NCBI RefSeq assembly: GCF_000687475.1
Contig: NC_057318.1
Location: 2,232,001-2,296,000 of the forward strand
Reading direction: 5' to 3'
Length of the DNA stretch: 64,000 nt
From: Ustilaginoidea virens
Taxonomy: Eukaryota; Ascomycota; Sordariomycetes; Hypocreales; Clavicipitaceae
The notes below the pieces were generated by a model. The model saw only the letters and a program-made list of their open reading frames with translations. It made no database searches and had not been told where the DNA came from. Shown piece by piece: positions 60,733-64,000 of the stretch. The translations under genes and the position numbers were made by a program. The first letter of the stretch is position 1. Every line of letters begins with the position of its first letter.

Positions 60733-62677
60733 AAAGGGATAGATTCTAGGGAAATATAAAGGCTGTGGCTGGGCATGTAGGTGAGCATAGAATTGTAGAG
60801 GAGTAGTTATTATTTAGTTGCTCTTATTTTAGCTTTTCTAATCGTTAATATCAATTATTTCATTATTACCTTAGAGCGAGGATATATCGCAGCAGCAGTC
60901 GGTCCCGCGGCTGGCCAGTCAAGATGGGCGTCATCAGTACTGCGTTATAGCGGCAGGATAAGTCCGGGACGACTGCTGTCGACAGTGGGCGTTCTATCTT
61001 GGGTCTCAAGGCGAGACGACGGAAGGTACTCCTTACTAAGCCTGGCCACCGCTTACCGCCTCACCTTAGGTATCTAGGTACCTAGTATCTCCCTCAAGGT
61101 ACCTAGGCACCTAAAGTAACCTCCAAATTCATTACTCGGTACCTCAGCAGGTACCTTGTACGTACACTAGGCTAGGAGGTACCTGTCGGCGGAAAGTGCG
61201 CGGCTGGCATGATTATGTCAGCACATGGATGGAGCCCTTGTTAGAGTCCACTAGGGCTTGATAGCACACAAATCTTCCCTGCCCGTCCAGAATCATCCCG
61301 AGTATCTCTGGTCTTAAACACGACAACATTGAAAAGTAGCCATGGCTAGTAAGTAGATATTGCTGACTTGTATACTGTGACATCTCTTCTAAACCGAGTA
61401 AACAGAGTCAAAGAACTCCTCGCAGCACAACCAGTGGCGCAAGGCCCACCGCAATGGGTTTGTTTATCCCATTTCTTTTCTCGACCTTTACGGAATCGAC
61501 GCTCACGAATATAACCAGCATCAAGAAACCCAAAACCTCGAGATATCCTTCGCTGAATGGCACCGATCCTAAATTTCGACGCAATCACCGACATGCTCTG
61601 CACGGCACTGCAAAGGCCTTGGTATGGAACCTTGTACTCGGGATCTATTCCAACAGTGACGCGACTAATATGTCCTATAGAAGGAGGCAAAGGATGGCAA
61701 GCGAGAGGTTGTGTGAGGATCATGCGATGAGGAATTGATGCATGTTACGCAGTTCTGGAAGCTTGAGCGGAGTCTTTGACCTTGCTAAATGGAGCATACT
61801 TGTCCCGCTCCTGAATCTTTGAATGGCGCAACTTTTCGAACCCAATATAACATCATCTGCAATCTTATTGCCCCTTCTGTGTTGATGTGCACTCTTTGCT
61901 AGGACCCGGTAGCAAAGACATTGAACTTGGCTCTGGGACAGAGGGCGTGAGTTGGCAGGGACATTGTCGAATCACATGGCACTGCTCGCTGGCTCGGGCA
62001 CGATGTCGCGGCACGATGTCACGAGATCCTCACTATAGTTCTTCTTCGGGCCATGTGTTTGCTTGGAGATATGACCCGGGAGATCTCTGCAATAAACTTA
62101 TCATTGTGCCTTAAAAAACGTATGGATCTCAAGGGAATTGCAGGGCTTATGACAAGGCGGCGAGGCGAGTTCGGGTAAGTCGTCTGCCTGCCGTATTCAC
62201 ACGATTTCGCTTCAATAAATAGAACATTGCACGGAAAATACTATATATTTTTTTCAAAATACCCAAGGTAAGTTCTACTATTGTAGCTTCAACATCTAGG
62301 TACCTATGTACCTACCTCTTACCTTGGGTTAGGAGCTGGTAGTTTACTCCGTACCAACCTGCTCGCAACTCACAAACACCAGACTAAAATAAATAAAAAC
62401 CTCCTCCAATCCGCGGTCGGGGCCCACCCACTGTCTTTGCCCCGCCTTTTTGTGCGCACCTTGTTTTTGAAAATTGATCTGATTGCGGCACAGCGTCTTC
62501 AGCCTACTTGACCACATGCACTAGGGCTTTCATTCCATCCTCTGGGCTTGCACATCCGTCAGGTCTCTCTGTTCGGAGCGTTGCAGCAGCAAAATCATAT
62601 CCCCATCGGAAGTTCTTGCAACTTGGCTGTCTCGGGGCTGTTTTCTCTTCAAGTATGCCATACCTGGTCTAATTGCC
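60733..62677. other. Intergenic region upstream of SRP72, no gene recognised
   Basis: The longest open frames are 125 codons on the minus strand (61723-61346) and 94 codons on the plus strand over the same place. Neither has a domain I can name. It also contains the GGTACC-rich cluster at 61062-61195 and a smaller one near 62297-62320. The SRP72 promoter should lie in the last few hundred bases. Confidence 0.4.
61062..61195. repeat. Cluster of GGTACC/TACCTAGGTA palindromes
   Basis: Within about 130 bases the hexamer GGTACC occurs six times, often as AGGTACCT or within CTAGGTACCTAG. Spacing is irregular. Clusters of this palindromic type are familiar in intergenic DNA of filamentous ascomycetes, but their role is not established. 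A weaker cluster lies near 62297-62320. Confidence 0.6.
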
Positions 62678-64000
62678 ATGCCTCAAGATCCTGCTACTCG
62701 CCTGGCTGCTTTGCTACGGGCAGCCTCCATAGATGATCATGAAGAAATCCTCAGCGCAGCCAACATCGCCATCAGGGCCAACCCGAACAACGAAACGGCA
62801 CATCACACAAGAGTTACTGCCTTGCTGAAATTGGATCGATTCGCCGAGGCTTTGCGAGCTATATCTGACGGGGACCTGAAGCTAGGAACATCTTGCGTCT
62901 TGGAGAGGACATATGCCCTTTACAAGCTGGGAAAATTAGAAGAGGCTGCCAGCGTCCTTGGGTCCAGTGGACTTCTTAACCGAGGTCTGACTCACGTTGC
63001 TGCTCAGGTTGCCTATCGTGCAGAGAAATTCGATAAAGCTCAGTCGATTTACCACCAACTCATGGCTGGCGACGCTGCTGAGAATCATGATGTGAGGATC
63101 AATATCAAAGCCTCTCAAGCCCAAGCCGAATGGAAAACTCTATCTGGATCCAGTAACTTTGAGCCGGAAAAGATGCCAGATACCTTTGAGCTTTGCTACA
63201 ACGCTGCGTGCGCCAGTATTGCCAGAGCATCTCTGGGCACTGCTTCACGGCTTTTGCATCGAGCACTGGCTTTATGTGATGCTTCTGATGAGTTGACTAG
63301 GACAGAAAAAGAAGATGAGCGCAAGCCCATTCTAGCCCAACAGGCTTTCGTTTTGGCCAAGCTGGGACGGATGGATCGTGCTACAGAGACTTTGTCTTCA
63401 TTCGACTTGGATGCGTAAGCTTCAGAGCCATTCCCCTGCTCTTTTTCTTTCCCCTCTTTATCTCTGTCTTTTAAAATGCCATCTATACCTACTAATCCAT
63501 TCATGTCGCAAGAGCAGTGAGACAGATGATGATTTCAAACTCATTGTTCAGAATAATCGCCTGGCGCTCGAAGCTGAACCGAGAAATCCCTTTCTGTTGG
63601 AGCGTCAGATCACGTCATGGAGGATGACCTTACAAGACAAGGCAAAACTTTTCGACTTTCAGTTGAGAATTCTTGAGAGGAATTCTTCCATTGCTGACGT
63701 CGAGGCGCACAAAATTAATGGTGTCAGAAGTAGGACTCAGAGAGCTATCAAGCAAGCTCAGTTGCCCTCATCTGATTCTGAAATCAACAGCATATCTCTC
63801 ATAGGCACGGCGGCAGAAACGCAAGGCATGCAAAATAAAAGCCTCTTAGAATTCATGGCTGCCCTTCTCAAGAAACAGCCTTATGACACAGCTCTTGTTC
63901 TTACCATCATACAATACCACCTGGAGCACAAAAACCCTACCGCTGCTCTCCATACACTCGAGTCTTTCTTCTCTCTTCTCGAAAGACCCAACAAGGAGAA
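62678..64000 (+). CDS. SRP72: SRP72, signal recognition particle subunit (partial)
   Basis: Exon 1 is 62678-63414 and exon 2 starts at 63518 and runs off the window. The intron of 103 bp carries GTAAGC, a CTAATCC branch-like site and CAG. The joined frame reads DLDAETDDDFKLIVQNNRLALE. The first 245 residues form TPR-like helical repeats (for example NPNNETAHHTRVTALLKLDRF) ending in LCYNAACASIARASL and LLHRALALC. These are hallmark SRP72 segments. In eukaryotes SRP72 pairs with SRP68 on 7S RNA and is needed for co-translational targeting of secretory proteins to the ER. About 406 residues are visible; the C-terminal RNA-binding region lies beyond the window. The start was chosen as the first ATG in frame with the conserved N terminus; MPQDPATRLAALLRAA has no upstream in-frame extension of note. 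Confidence 0.93.

Noticed and set aside
61346..61738. 125-codon minus and 94-codon plus ORFs
   Set aside because: They overlap each other, no family was recognised, and neither shows a clear intron or start context. They are left as unannotated interval content.

Overview
The window comes from a filamentous ascomycete (Pezizomycotina). Gene content and splicing suggest Sordariomycetes, possibly Hypocreales, but I could not test this. The host genes have short introns (54-103 bp) with GT..AG ends and CTAAC-like branch sites. The rest is mostly an island of repeats, very rich in TpA and full of TAG/TAA codons where transposon proteins should have Trp or Gln. That is the mark of repeat-induced point mutation (RIP).

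Layout. 1-7295: degraded pieces of two non-LTR retrotransposon families, named here LINE-A (3' UTR of about 0.8 kb, (AT)n tail) and LINE-B ((AAT)n tail). 7444-9407: a lone intact host gene, the SAM-domain RNA-binding protein VTS1, on the minus strand with three exons. 9408-12088: AT-rich DNA, a Copia-2 LTR scrap, a repeat with paired GC palindromes, and a stray LINE-A 3' end. 12089-18913: full-length but dead LINE-A (minus). 18932-25273: full-length but dead LINE-B (minus). 25285-39575: a three-layer nest in which LINE-A is split by LINE-B, which is split by a young Copia-2 element; target-site duplications are visible for both insertions. 39576-53010: a Copia-1 complex, LTR / internal / LTR / shortened internal / inverted LTR. 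53011-55712: a broken Tc1/mariner transposase, unidentified AT-rich DNA, a second paired-palindrome repeat and a LINE-B 5' end.

From about 55.72 kb base composition returns to normal and the right part is host euchromatin: ANT1, a peroxisomal adenine-nucleotide carrier with four exons (58027-59263); a small secreted-protein gene broken by a frameshift (60341-60732); and SRP72, a signal recognition particle subunit, which runs off the window (62678-64000). The three intact host genes are unrelated housekeeping functions: mRNA decay control, peroxisomal ATP import and ER protein targeting. No operon-like logic or gene cluster is visible.

I found no new defence, biosynthetic or signalling system. 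The most informative content is the history of the repeats: datable nested insertions, a chimeric inverted LTR with mismatched flanks, half-tRNA priming of both Copia families, and GC-rich LTR blocks dense in CpA that seem to have escaped RIP.
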